Shown: positions 1-6,841 of the stretch, piece by piece | Numbering within the stretch: the first letter of the stretch is position 1 | Layout: every line of letters starts with the position of its first letter | Virus record (IMG/VR): IMGVR_UViG_3300023178_003941 | Coordinates: 1-29,438 of that record | DNA: 29,438 bases | Reading direction: 5' to 3' (one strand) | Source of the DNA: a virus | Position numbers and translations under genes: made by a program | Notes under the pieces: model-generated | What the model was told of the DNA's origin: nothing | What the model saw: the letters and a program-made list of their open reading frames with translations, nothing else | Database searches by the model: none

Positions 1-316
1 ACTGTTCGCCAACTAGTTTCTGTACAGCATTGTTTACATCTTCACGTAAGTTCAATGTAATCGGTGACCATGTGTGCTTACCTGCTAAGTATGCTTTTGA
101 GTTGTACGCATGGATCTCCATTGGCTCAAATGCAACCGTTGGTCGAGTAACATCAATTACCTGCTTGGTAAGTTCAGTAGTCGGTGTTGAAACACCAAAG
201 TTTTCCAGCGACACTCTAAAGCGATACTGGAGCTTCGGCATCAACAAACCTTGGTTACTTGCAGAATCTCCGCCAGCTAACGGTACTGAAATTTTTGATA
301 GTGTTGAAATTGCCAT
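1..316 (-). CDS. 19: Tail tube protein, T4 gp19-like (3' end outside window)
   Basis: Major subunit of the inner tail tube of a contractile tail, through which DNA passes; gp19 polymerises on the baseplate and is surrounded by the sheath. The visible N-terminal 105 residues begin MAISTLSKISVPLAGG and continue with the LMPKLQYRFRVSLENFG strand pattern and the DVTRPTVAFEPMEIHAYNS segment typical of gp19-family tube proteins. The start ATG at 316 has AGGAGC about 8 nt upstream and a T4-like late promoter at 340-347. It lies directly downstream of the sheath gene on the same strand, the T4 18-19 order. The gene runs off the left edge of the window. An opposite-strand reading frame over this stretch (30-389) is a shadow. 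Confidence 0.85.
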   Translation of the reverse strand, partial: MAISTLSKISVPLAGGDSASNQGLLMPKLQYRFRVSLENFGVSTPTTELTKQVIDVTRPTVAFEPMEIHAYNSKAYLAGKHTWSPITLNLREDVNNAVQKLVGEQ

Positions 317-339
317 TTATATTGCTCCTAATTCAATAG

Positions 340-347
340 TATTTATC
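340..347 (-). promoter_or_regulatory. T4-type late promoter for the tail tube gene
   Basis: On the minus strand the sequence reads GATAAATACTATTG, close to the T4 late consensus TATAAATACTATT recognised by the phage sigma factor gp55. The predicted start near 334 leaves an 18-nt leader containing AGGAGC before the ATG at 316. It overlaps the sequence just before and after the sheath stop codon. Confidence 0.65.
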
Positions 348-350
348 ATA

Positions 351-3300
351 TTAAAGTCCTGCTATTTCACCGGTGTTTTTCAAACGTAGTGGAATATAGA
401 TGAACTCAATACTCTTAACAGGTTCAATCGCAATATCAACATATAGTTCATTACGATCAACTCTTGCAGGAGTGTTGTTGGTTTCGTCACATACAACTAA
501 GAAGTCATAAAGTGCTCTCTGTCCTACAAGTTCTAATAACAAGCTCTCAGTTTGACCTTTGATCTCATCACGTGTAATTTTATCGTTTGGTTCAAAGATA
601 TAAGGTTTAGCTAATTGATTTAACTGGCTACGTAAGTAAATTACTAAACGTGCTACGTTAATTCTATCTAGAGAACTTGTACCTCTTGCTCGAGTTTTCT
701 GTCCAAAGTTAACAAGACCTGCACCAGTAATAAATGTAATTGGATTTACGCCTTGTGAGTATAATGTATCACGTTGACCTTCATTTAGTGCAACACTTGA
801 AAACTCACCTTCGCTAGTAATAAACCCTGTTGAGCTTGCATTAGTTACACCGCCACGTCTTGTACCTGCTGGTGCAAACCATGGATAGCTAACTTGATCA
901 CTTAATGCAATAGTTCTTAGCATCATGTGACTTGGCGGAACAACAATATTGTTACCTACGTTGTCACTTGTAAAGCCCCATGGATAAAACATTGCCAAGT
1001 ATTCATCTCTACTTACTAAGCCGTCGTCATTATCTTCAACTACTGAGCGAGCGTTTGTTGCCCATTCGTTTAATGAAGTTGCATCTGGTGTTAATCTTGC
1101 AGGACTATCTCCAACAACAAAACCAGTTAAACCTCTATCGTAGTTTAGATTAATTAGTTCGCCAATTAGTTCTGGATATGCTGGTGCTGATATCAAGTTA
1201 AAGATGCGTGATTCATCGTCACGTACATCGTCGTTATTATTGATAACTGCTTGCATTGCTTGTAAAATAACTTTACGTTGTGCTTTACGTCCAAAACTAC
1301 CTGAGCCGTCAACTTGGTTAGCTGATTCAGTAACCCAACGATCATATACACCAGTAGATGCATCACCGTAGTTAGCTTGTTCTTCGTTGTTCATTCTAAT
1401 GTTTTGTGCGCCACTATCAACATAGTCTGATACATAACGCTTAACATTAAATCCTGAACGACGAGTATTAAACAGCATCATTCCTTTTGGAAATAAGTCT
1501 GGATCTGGGCAATCAAAATCAACATAGTTTTCTGTTAACAAATCTACAATGTCAGCTTGAGTATTTCCATTTGCTCCGCTAGTTCCCCAACGTGCATCTG
1601 CAAACACAATACCGTTTTCAGTTGTTTGATCACCGTTATCAATTAATTCCCACTTGTCAGTAAGTTTTCTGTAACGATAAATTACTGGATAGTTTTCTAA
1701 ATCACTAGTATCAATCCAAAGATCACCGTCAACTAGTTCTGAACTATCAGTTTGTTTAGTAGGCTGTGTTGCACGAACAATTGGTCCTGCTGGATCACAG
1801 TCTTGATAATCTGCATTAAAGTTATGATAACCAACCCATTTTTCGCCATCGTTAATCATAATATCAACTTCGTCGACAATTGAGTTATACCATAATGTTC
1901 CGTCTTGTGCAGCTTGTGTTAATGGTGTTGCACTTGGTGTATATACTAGTGGTAACCAGTTACTTGCTCTAAATTGCAAAGTTCCTGAACTGTTATCAAC
2001 ACCAGGCTCGTCTATTAAAAATTGTGTTGTAGTTGCATCATCTACATCAAACGCTGATAATCCAAATAAAACAAAACATGCAAATGCACCTTGACCGTCT
2101 GTTAAACGCATCTCGCCGCCTTTTGAATGTTTAATAATAACTCTGTCTGCACTATCTACATCAGCACTTACATATGAAACTCCTGCGTTTGTAATTGCTC
2201 CGGCTATAGCAATAGCGTCTGTTGCGCCGTCACCGGAACCAGTAAATTGTACATATACTGGGGATGAGAAATTAGCATCTCCAGGTGCTGTTGCTTCAAT
2301 TTGGAAATTGTAAACAGTTCCGTTACCAAATTTTCCATCGGTAATTTTTGCAGTTCTTACGGCAGTTGAACCAACTGCTGCTCTGCGCATAATTTTAAAA
2401 GTACCTAATGGAAGTTCGTCTTGTGCAACGTTACTATTAATGAATAAATCACCAATAGTTAAATTTTCACCGCCGCCTGTTCTATCTAATTGTACTAATG
2501 CATCTTGTGCAGTATCATAGATAGGTGCTTCAATGTCTTCCCATAATCTTGTGTTATCGTTCCACTGCTTTACTCTCCAACGTGCGCCTGCATTTGGTGT
2601 AGTTGTTTTAATCCAAATACTACCAGTAGGTCTATTGTAAGTATCAGTGTCTTTAAATTCTGGAACACTAGTATGTCTACTAATTTGTAATGCTGGTGCA
2701 TGATATGTTCCGCTCTCAATACCTAATGCATCAAGCGTAGTTGTTCCACCTGCTTCAGAAATGCTAAATGAACCAGCTAATGAAGAATCAGGTCCGCTTA
2801 CCGTACCGTCAGTGTAAATTGCAATTTTTCCGTTAACAACTCCTGCACGGAAACCTAAAGGAATAGTACTATTAATTCCTTGTGCAACATCTGTCATAGT
2901 TGATGCACCTGTCCAACTAACTGGAGAACCATCAATTGTAAAATTACCTGTTGCTGGTGCTGCTGATTTAGTACCAGTTACTGCTGGCCACGCATCACGC
3001 CACGCATCACTACCTAATTCAACCCAAGTACCGCCGGATTCTCTATACCAAAATGTATTAAGGTTAGTAACAGCAACTACTGCATAATCGCCAATTTCAC
3101 CAATGGATGCTAAAGGACGTTTTACAACAGTTCCGTTATCATCTGAAGCGTCTTCGGTTTGAGCAGCGTTAGTGATTACTAATGGAATCTTATTAGTAAA
3201 TGTCTGGCCGCCATTAATATCTATTGGCGCATTGTTCCATTCTTGGATACCAAACAATGTTGAAGCTGTATCTAACCAATATGTTCCGTCTTCTGGATCT

Positions 3301-3683
3301 GCTGTTGGAACAGATGACCTTGGTGTTAATGATCCTAAGTCAATTCCTGCTCTAACAACCCAAGCTCTGTTACTTACTCCTAAAAATGAGTATGCTGCTT
3401 GTAAACCATATTCATTTAATTCACTACCGTGAATTGGATTATTATTTGCGTCAATTTGAAAAATTGGATCGCCAAATGTTTCTGCCAGGTCACGTTGCGA
3501 AGTCATTAAGTAAGGCTTACCAGCATTTTGTGCTAGTGTGCCTGGCGCAGTGCCTGAACCCGAAGCATTTGTTTTATCTTGTGCCGTTGCACAGAAGATA
3601 ACTGGAACTGTACCTGGTTCAGCGGGTGTGTAGAAACTTTCATCTACTACGCTAACCTGTACACCTGGTGATACTAATGCCAT
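351..3683 (-). CDS. 18: Contractile tail sheath protein, T4 gp18-like, enlarged (1110 aa)
   Basis: Sheath subunit that contracts to drive the tail tube through the cell envelope. The start ATG at 3683 (MALVSPGVQVSVVDES) has AGGAGAAT 6-8 nt upstream; an earlier in-frame start 16 codons upstream lacks support and would precede the promoter-leader arrangement. The N-terminus (GVQVSVVDESFYTPAEPG, then FGDP and AAYSFLGVSNRAWVVRAG) and the last ~400 residues (SYPWFAPAGTRRGG, GVNPITFITGAGLVNFGQKT, a YLRSQLNQLAKPYIFEPND helix region) are classic gp18. Between them lies an insertion with several aromatic DGxxW-type modules, for example DGTYWLDTAS, TGSIWIKTTT, DGTLWYNSIVDE and DGDLWIDTSDLENYP. T4 gp18 is 659 aa, so this protein is about 450 residues longer, presumably as added surface domains. 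It is followed by the tube gene. Confidence 0.93.
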   Translation of the reverse strand: MALVSPGVQVSVVDESFYTPAEPGTVPVIFCATAQDKTNASGSGTAPGTLAQNAGKPYLMTSQRDLAETFGDPIFQIDANNNPIHGSELNEYGLQAAYSFLGVSNRAWVVRAGIDLGSLTPRSSVPTADPEDGTYWLDTASTLFGIQEWNNAPIDINGGQTFTNKIPLVITNAAQTEDASDDNGTVVKRPLASIGEIGDYAVVAVTNLNTFWYRESGGTWVELGSDAWRDAWPAVTGTKSAAPATGNFTIDGSPVSWTGASTMTDVAQGINSTIPLGFRAGVVNGKIAIYTDGTVSGPDSSLAGSFSISEAGGTTTLDALGIESGTYHAPALQISRHTSVPEFKDTDTYNRPTGSIWIKTTTPNAGARWRVKQWNDNTRLWEDIEAPIYDTAQDALVQLDRTGGGENLTIGDLFINSNVAQDELPLGTFKIMRRAAVGSTAVRTAKITDGKFGNGTVYNFQIEATAPGDANFSSPVYVQFTGSGDGATDAIAIAGAITNAGVSYVSADVDSADRVIIKHSKGGEMRLTDGQGAFACFVLFGLSAFDVDDATTTQFLIDEPGVDNSSGTLQFRASNWLPLVYTPSATPLTQAAQDGTLWYNSIVDEVDIMINDGEKWVGYHNFNADYQDCDPAGPIVRATQPTKQTDSSELVDGDLWIDTSDLENYPVIYRYRKLTDKWELIDNGDQTTENGIVFADARWGTSGANGNTQADIVDLLTENYVDFDCPDPDLFPKGMMLFNTRRSGFNVKRYVSDYVDSGAQNIRMNNEEQANYGDASTGVYDRWVTESANQVDGSGSFGRKAQRKVILQAMQAVINNNDDVRDDESRIFNLISAPAYPELIGELINLNYDRGLTGFVVGDSPARLTPDATSLNEWATNARSVVEDNDDGLVSRDEYLAMFYPWGFTSDNVGNNIVVPPSHMMLRTIALSDQVSYPWFAPAGTRRGGVTNASSTGFITSEGEFSSVALNEGQRDTLYSQGVNPITFITGAGLVNFGQKTRARGTSSLDRINVARLVIYLRSQLNQLAKPYIFEPNDKITRDEIKGQTESLLLELVGQRALYDFLVVCDETNNTPARVDRNELYVDIAIEPVKSIEFIYIPLRLKNTGEIAGL

Positions 3684-3721
3684 TTTATATTCTCCTATCT
3701 GGATGGGTATTCTGTTACATG

Positions 3722-3728
3722 TATTTAG
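3722..3728 (-). promoter_or_regulatory. Late promoter for the tail sheath gene
   Basis: Minus strand reads GCTAAATAC, matching the CTAAATA form of T4-like late promoters. The predicted start near 3716 gives a 33-nt leader that carries AGGAG just before the sheath ATG at 3683. Confidence 0.55.
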
Positions 3729-3785
3729 CACTTGGATCAGAAAATATAGCAGTTATGCCATAGAAAAAGGGACCGAAAAGGTGAG

Positions 3786-3792
3786 CTAAATA
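3786..3792 (+). promoter_or_regulatory. Late promoter for the HNH-like zinc protein
   Basis: CTAAATA lies only 4 nt upstream of the ATG at 3797. The expected start, about six bases past the final A, falls on the start codon, and no Shine-Dalgarno sequence is present. It is the plus-strand counterpart of the sheath promoter in the same 113-bp divergent gap. Confidence 0.5.
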
Positions 3793-3796
3793 CAAT

Positions 3797-4132
3797 ATGA
3801 GACCATTATGCTTATGTGGACACCGTCCTGCTGCTATAAATTATAAAAAAGGCAACAAAACTTACTATCGTAAACTCTGTGAAAGTTGTTTGCGCAACGG
3901 GTTAGGTAATGGAATACCTAAATGGAAACAAGCAGGATATACAAAAAAAGATACTTGCGAAAAATGCGGATTTCAGTCAAGACATCCAGAACAGTTTAAT
4001 GTATTTCATATTGACGGAAATTTAGAAAACTGTCGACCTAGCAATCTAAAAACTGTGTGTGCTAATTGTCAGCGTCTAGTTCAAAAGGACGGGGTGCGTT
4101 GGAAGCAAGGTGACCTAGTCCCCGATTTCTAA
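3797..4132 (+). CDS. Degenerate HNH-like / treble-clef zinc protein (111 aa)
   Basis: Small zinc-binding protein of a type found in T4-like marine phages. Residues 5-31 hold one set of likely ligands (C5, C7, C28, C31) around PAAINYKKGNKTYYRKLCESC-like sequence. Residues 54-91 resemble the HNH fold: C54xxC57, HIDGN at 71-75, PSNL at 81-84, and C88xxC91. In active HNH nucleases the histidine before HIDGN and the one after the last CxxC are normally conserved; here they are F70 and Q92. This suggests a zinc fold without nuclease activity, or with altered chemistry. The start at 3797 is the only in-frame ATG near the N-terminal Cys cluster. Its last 71 bp overlap the convergent dNMP-kinase-like gene. 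The biological role is unknown. Confidence 0.7.
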   Translation: MRPLCLCGHRPAAINYKKGNKTYYRKLCESCLRNGLGNGIPKWKQAGYTKKDTCEKCGFQSRHPEQFNVFHIDGNLENCRPSNLKTVCANCQRLVQKDGVRWKQGDLVPDF

Positions 4133-4622
4133 AGATAGTACGAACTAGTACATCAACATTCTTTTCTAATCGTTTTAAATCGCCGTTGTTGTCAATTGTG
4201 TAATCGCACATCCACTGTTCGATGCTCATTGAGCTAGGATCTTCAGTTGGTAAATGATCTGTACGATCTACCCAAATAGCATAGTCAAAAATTTCTTCGT
4301 TTTGCATTGCAAAGAATTCACGCTTGTTACGTAGTCCACAGTATATTTGATTTTGAGCAAACAAGTTACGCCCAAGGCGTGCCAAATCATCTTTACAATA
4401 GTCGTGTATCATGTTGTACCACTCTGTACGATGATTGTGTCGATCTGCGTAACACTCTTCTTCGTTAGCGTATCCGTACTTGTCTTTTAAATCGTTGAAT
4501 ATAAAAAGTTCTGAACAGAACTTAGAACTAGACTGAAAACTATAGCCGTATTTTTCTAGCATTTCACAGACGGTATCTTTGCCATGCCTGCCGTGTCCAA
4601 CAACAAGTAGTTTAGGTAACAT
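4062..4622 (-). CDS. P-loop kinase, probable deoxynucleoside monophosphate kinase (T4 gp1-like)
   Basis: Likely phosphorylates dNMPs to dNDPs for phage DNA synthesis. The N-terminus has a Walker A motif, GHGRHGKDT at residues 9-17, with the GKDT form seen in T4 gp1 dNMP kinase. Further on are YAIWVDRTDHLP and a C-terminal IDNNGDLKRLEKNV stretch of the kind seen in phage P-loop kinases of this group. At 186 aa it is shorter than T4 gp1 (241 aa), so the exact substrate is uncertain. The ATG at 4622 has AAAGGAT upstream, and a near-consensus sigma70 promoter (4656-4684) stands about 35 bp away. The 3' end overlaps the convergent zinc-protein gene. Another P-loop nucleotide kinase is the alternative. 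Confidence 0.65.
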   Translation of the reverse strand: MLPKLLVVGHGRHGKDTVCEMLEKYGYSFQSSSKFCSELFIFNDLKDKYGYANEEECYADRHNHRTEWYNMIHDYCKDDLARLGRNLFAQNQIYCGLRNKREFFAMQNEEIFDYAIWVDRTDHLPTEDPSSMSIEQWMCDYTIDNNGDLKRLEKNVDVLVRTIFRNRGLGHLASNAPRPFELDADN

Positions 4623-4644
4623 AAATTAAATTATCCTTTGCACA

Positions 4645-4662
4645 ATATACTTTACAGTATAT
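4645..4662. repeat. Inverted repeat at the -10/start region of the kinase promoter
   Basis: ATATACT-TTAC-AGTATAT is a perfect 7-bp inverted repeat with a 4-bp spacer. It covers the -10 box and the predicted transcription start. It shares the 10-base TTTACAGTAT core with the palindrome at 4891-4910, so both could be sites for one regulator. Confidence 0.6.
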
Positions 4663-4684
4663 AGAATAATTGCGTTTTTGTCAA
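4656..4684 (-). promoter_or_regulatory. Sigma70-type promoter for the kinase gene
   Basis: Minus strand has TTGACA (4679-4684), a 17-bp spacer and TATACT (4656-4661), nearly perfect host consensus. The leader of about 27 nt contains AAAGGAT ahead of the ATG at 4622. The -35 box overlaps the end of the upstream 70-aa gene. A host-type promoter fits early expression of a nucleotide kinase. Confidence 0.75.
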
Positions 4685-4893
4685 GTATTTTTTAATTTTT
4701 TTGCTTGTCGTTGTGCCCAGGCGGCTTCAAAACCAAGTGTGCTATACTCAGCTCGTTCACAATTACCCCATAATCTAGCCATGTAGGAATCATATGTTTT
4801 TTCAATATCTTTTTCGCTCCATGATTTTGGGATAAGGTGACCTTTAACCATCCAGTACAAACGATTTGCTTCTTTGTGTTGAAAGTATGTCAT
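4681..4893 (-). CDS. Hypothetical protein (70 aa)
   Basis: Small basic protein that I do not recognise. It begins MTYFQHKEANRLYW and is rich in aromatic and basic residues, with an SWSEKDIEKTYDSYMARLWG middle and an Ala/Lys-rich end (WAQRQAKKLKNT), consistent with a small soluble helical protein. No transmembrane segment or signal peptide is visible. The start ATG lies inside a 20-bp inverted repeat (4891-4910), just downstream of TATAAT at 4916-4921, and no Shine-Dalgarno sequence is present. Position and promoter type suggest an early gene co-regulated with the kinase downstream. That the frame is real is supported by its own promoter and by the tight fit between gp13 and the kinase. Confidence 0.5.
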   Translation of the reverse strand: MTYFQHKEANRLYWMVKGHLIPKSWSEKDIEKTYDSYMARLWGNCERAEYSTLGFEAAWAQRQAKKLKNT

Positions 4894-4910
4894 ACTGTAT
4901 TTACAGTATG
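4891..4910. repeat. Operator-like inverted repeat over the start codon of the 70-aa gene
   Basis: CATACTGTA-TT-TACAGTATG has perfect 9-bp arms and a 2-bp centre. It covers the start codon and predicted transcription start of the 70-aa gene. It could be a repressor site, or an RNA hairpin hiding the AUG. It shares TTTACAGTAT with the repeat at 4645-4662. Confidence 0.65.
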
Positions 4911-4915
4911 TTTAG

Positions 4916-4945
4916 ATTATAGCGTTAACATTAACCAATGGTGAA
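4916..4945 (-). promoter_or_regulatory. Putative sigma70-type promoter for the 70-aa gene
   Basis: Minus strand shows TATAAT at 4916-4921 with a weaker TTCACC at 4940-4945, 18 bp apart. The predicted start falls at the outer edge of the inverted repeat, giving a leader of only about 17 nt. The -35 part overlaps the 3' end of the gp13 gene. Confidence 0.45.
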
Positions 4946-5689
4946 GCCGTATCCTGCGCCGCCAGAAACAGCTTCTTGAACATCTTTTTCAAGTTTTTCT
5001 ATTTCCTGCATAGCTTCATTTTTTAGTGCATCACCATTAAGTGTTGAACCGCCTTGTGGGCCTGCAATAGTAGCAAACTTACTTCTTGCTTCGCCTAGCA
5101 TATACTTACACGTTGCTAAAGTATAATCTTTAATCCACTGCTGCGCAAGATAATCATTTAATAGTTCACTATCTGGACGGTAGTTATATGCATAAAGCAT
5201 AAGAGTTTCTTCAGTTCTAGGACGTTGTAGTAACGTTAATTGTTTGTTTGTAGTATTCCATTTAAATTCAATAAAACTACCAAACATACGTCCGACAAGT
5301 TCTTGATATTGACTAAAAAGGTCATATGTTGCTAGACCGCCAATATTAGAACTTGATAACAAATATGTATTTGTATATGCTAAATTAAACGGCTCAAACA
5401 ATGTGCCGCCATCTCCTCCACCGCTGCGTGATCCAATTGATCTACGGAATATTTGACGAACTTCAACAACTTCATTTGGTAAGGTATAAGTGTTTTGATC
5501 TTCAACAGTTGGCATAAACAAATAACTTTCTTCTACAGAATTATCTGAACGCTGTCGAAATTTAGAAAGTGCTTTACTTAATGCTGTTTGATAATGTACT
5601 GGATCAAGCTCAACGTCAATCATGCCACCGCCGAGCATTGCGTTAACGTAATCAAATACTTCCTGTTTTTGTGTTGTTAAGTCTGCCAT
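4931..5689 (-). CDS. 13: Neck / head completion protein, T4 gp13-like
   Basis: Probable neck protein that joins the filled head to the tail. It is 252 aa, beginning MADLTTQKQEVFDYVNAMLGGG, followed by HYQTALSKALSKFRQRSDN, a TYTLPNEVVEVRQIFRR strand pair, and a C-terminal helical region (WIKDYTLATCKYMLGEARSKF, then an acidic NEAMQEIEKLEKDVQEA helix). This pattern matches the gp13-type proteins of T4-like marine phages as I know them; T4 gp13 itself is 309 aa. The start at 5689 has GGAG upstream and a late promoter at 5711-5717. It diverges from the gp14-like gene, whereas T4 has 13 and 14 in the same direction. The label relies on family resemblance and on being next to gp14 and gp15. Confidence 0.62.
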   Translation of the reverse strand: MADLTTQKQEVFDYVNAMLGGGMIDVELDPVHYQTALSKALSKFRQRSDNSVEESYLFMPTVEDQNTYTLPNEVVEVRQIFRRSIGSRSGGGDGGTLFEPFNLAYTNTYLLSSSNIGGLATYDLFSQYQELVGRMFGSFIEFKWNTTNKQLTLLQRPRTEETLMLYAYNYRPDSELLNDYLAQQWIKDYTLATCKYMLGEARSKFATIAGPQGGSTLNGDALKNEAMQEIEKLEKDVQEAVSGGAGYGFTIG

Positions 5690-5710
5690 AATGATATCTT
5701 CTCCGTATTG

Positions 5711-5726
5711 TATTTATCGATAAATA
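5711..5726. promoter_or_regulatory. Palindromic bidirectional late promoter between gp13 and gp14
   Basis: TATTTATCGATAAATA is a perfect 16-bp palindrome, so each strand reads CGATAAATA, a T4-like late -10 element. The minus copy would start near 5705 and give a 16-nt leader with GGAG for gp13. The plus copy would start near 5732, exactly on the gp14 ATG. A single palindrome thus serves two divergent late genes. Confidence 0.65.
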
Positions 5727-5731
5727 TGTAT

Positions 5732-6841
5732 ATGCCAAGATTAAGTTTATACAAACCAGAAAAAAGTAATGATTATGAATTCCTAGACAAACAGATCCAG
5801 GAAATGTTTACTGTAGGTGGTACTGATATACATATTCACAAATATATTGGTACTGACGACGGAACAACTGTCAAAGATCATACACAAATACAAGATATGA
5901 TGTTTCTAGAAAATAGAGACAGAAAATATGATCAAGACATTTATACCATGAGAGGCATTTACAATGTACAAGATATTGATTTTGATCTTAGCCAATTTGG
6001 ATTGTTTTTAAGTAATGATACATTATTTCTAACAATACATATAAGAAGCAGTGTTAAGACACTTGGCAGAAAAATAATGAGCGGTGATGTAATTGAATTT
6101 CCGCATCTAAAAGATGAATATGCTGAAAACGATTATAATGTAGCTCTTAAAAGGTATTATGTTGTAGAAGATGTTAATCGTTCTGCAGAAGGATTTAGTC
6201 AAACATGGTATCCACATTTATATCGTGTGAAATTAAAACAAATATACGACGGACAAGAATTTAAAGATATATTAGACTTGCCAGCAAGTGAAGATACACC
6301 AGAGGGCAATACACTTCGTGATTTGTTATCTACATATGAAAAAGAAATGCAAATTTCAAACGCAGTAGTTAATGAAGCAACTGAAGAAGTTCAGCAAAGT
6401 GGATATGACATTACTAGTTTCTTTACACTACAAACTGACGAAAATGGAAAGACAGAATTAACTAATACACAAGACGCAGATGGCCTTAATGAAATGCAGC
6501 CACCTGATAGACCTGGTTATAAAGGTTACTTAGTTGGAACAAGTTTGCCGCCAAACGGAGAAACTGTATTTGGACATGGTATTAGCTTTCCATCAAATCC
6601 AGAAGATGATGATTATTTCTTAAGAACTGATTTTATGCCTAATAGATTATTTAAATATAAGAATCAAAGATGGAATAAAGTACAAGATGTACAACGTGCA
6701 GATCTATACGGTTCTGATACTACTAATAACCAAAAAGGATCATTTATTAATAACGACGATGCAACTACTACTGTTGCAGGTGAAACGTTTAACGAAAAAC
6801 AAAGCCTTTCACAAGCACTTAGACCAAAGGCAGATAACTAA
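5732..6841 (+). CDS. 14: Neck protein, T4 gp14-like (369 aa)
   Basis: Probable second neck / head completion protein. It begins MPRLSLYKPEKSNDYEFLD, followed by QIQEMFTVGGTDIHIHKYIG, then FGLFLSNDTLFLTIHIRSS and SGDVIEFPH with a conserved ALKRYYVVEDV strand. The order of these blocks parallels T4 gp14 (an ESIQMRG segment, then FGMQVQDEVTLSI, GDLIYFP and FEINWVEP). T4 gp14 is 256 aa; this version has an extra C-terminal tail of more than 100 residues that is acidic and Asn/Asp-rich. I chose ATG 5732 because an earlier ATG (5726) sits inside the promoter -10 and the predicted start is at 5732. The stop overlaps the gp15 start (TAATG). Confidence 0.6.
   Translation: MPRLSLYKPEKSNDYEFLDKQIQEMFTVGGTDIHIHKYIGTDDGTTVKDHTQIQDMMFLENRDRKYDQDIYTMRGIYNVQDIDFDLSQFGLFLSNDTLFLTIHIRSSVKTLGRKIMSGDVIEFPHLKDEYAENDYNVALKRYYVVEDVNRSAEGFSQTWYPHLYRVKLKQIYDGQEFKDILDLPASEDTPEGNTLRDLLSTYEKEMQISNAVVNEATEEVQQSGYDITSFFTLQTDENGKTELTNTQDADGLNEMQPPDRPGYKGYLVGTSLPPNGETVFGHGISFPSNPEDDDYFLRTDFMPNRLFKYKNQRWNKVQDVQRADLYGSDTTNNQKGSFINNDDATTTVAGETFNEKQSLSQALRPKADN

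Noticed and set aside
361-385. CACCGGTG palindrome at the end of the sheath gene as a terminator
   Set aside because: The stem is only 4 bp per arm without a proper loop and it lies within coding sequence before the stop.
3172-3601. Two plus-strand frames opposite the tail sheath
   Set aside because: Both lie wholly antisense to the strongly supported sheath gene, have no promoter or Shine-Dalgarno sequence and resemble no protein family.
5708-5731. TTG 5708 or ATG 5726 as start of gp14
   Set aside because: Both would lie upstream of or inside the late promoter element; ATG 5732 is the first start downstream of it and fits homologue starts (MPRLSLYKPE).
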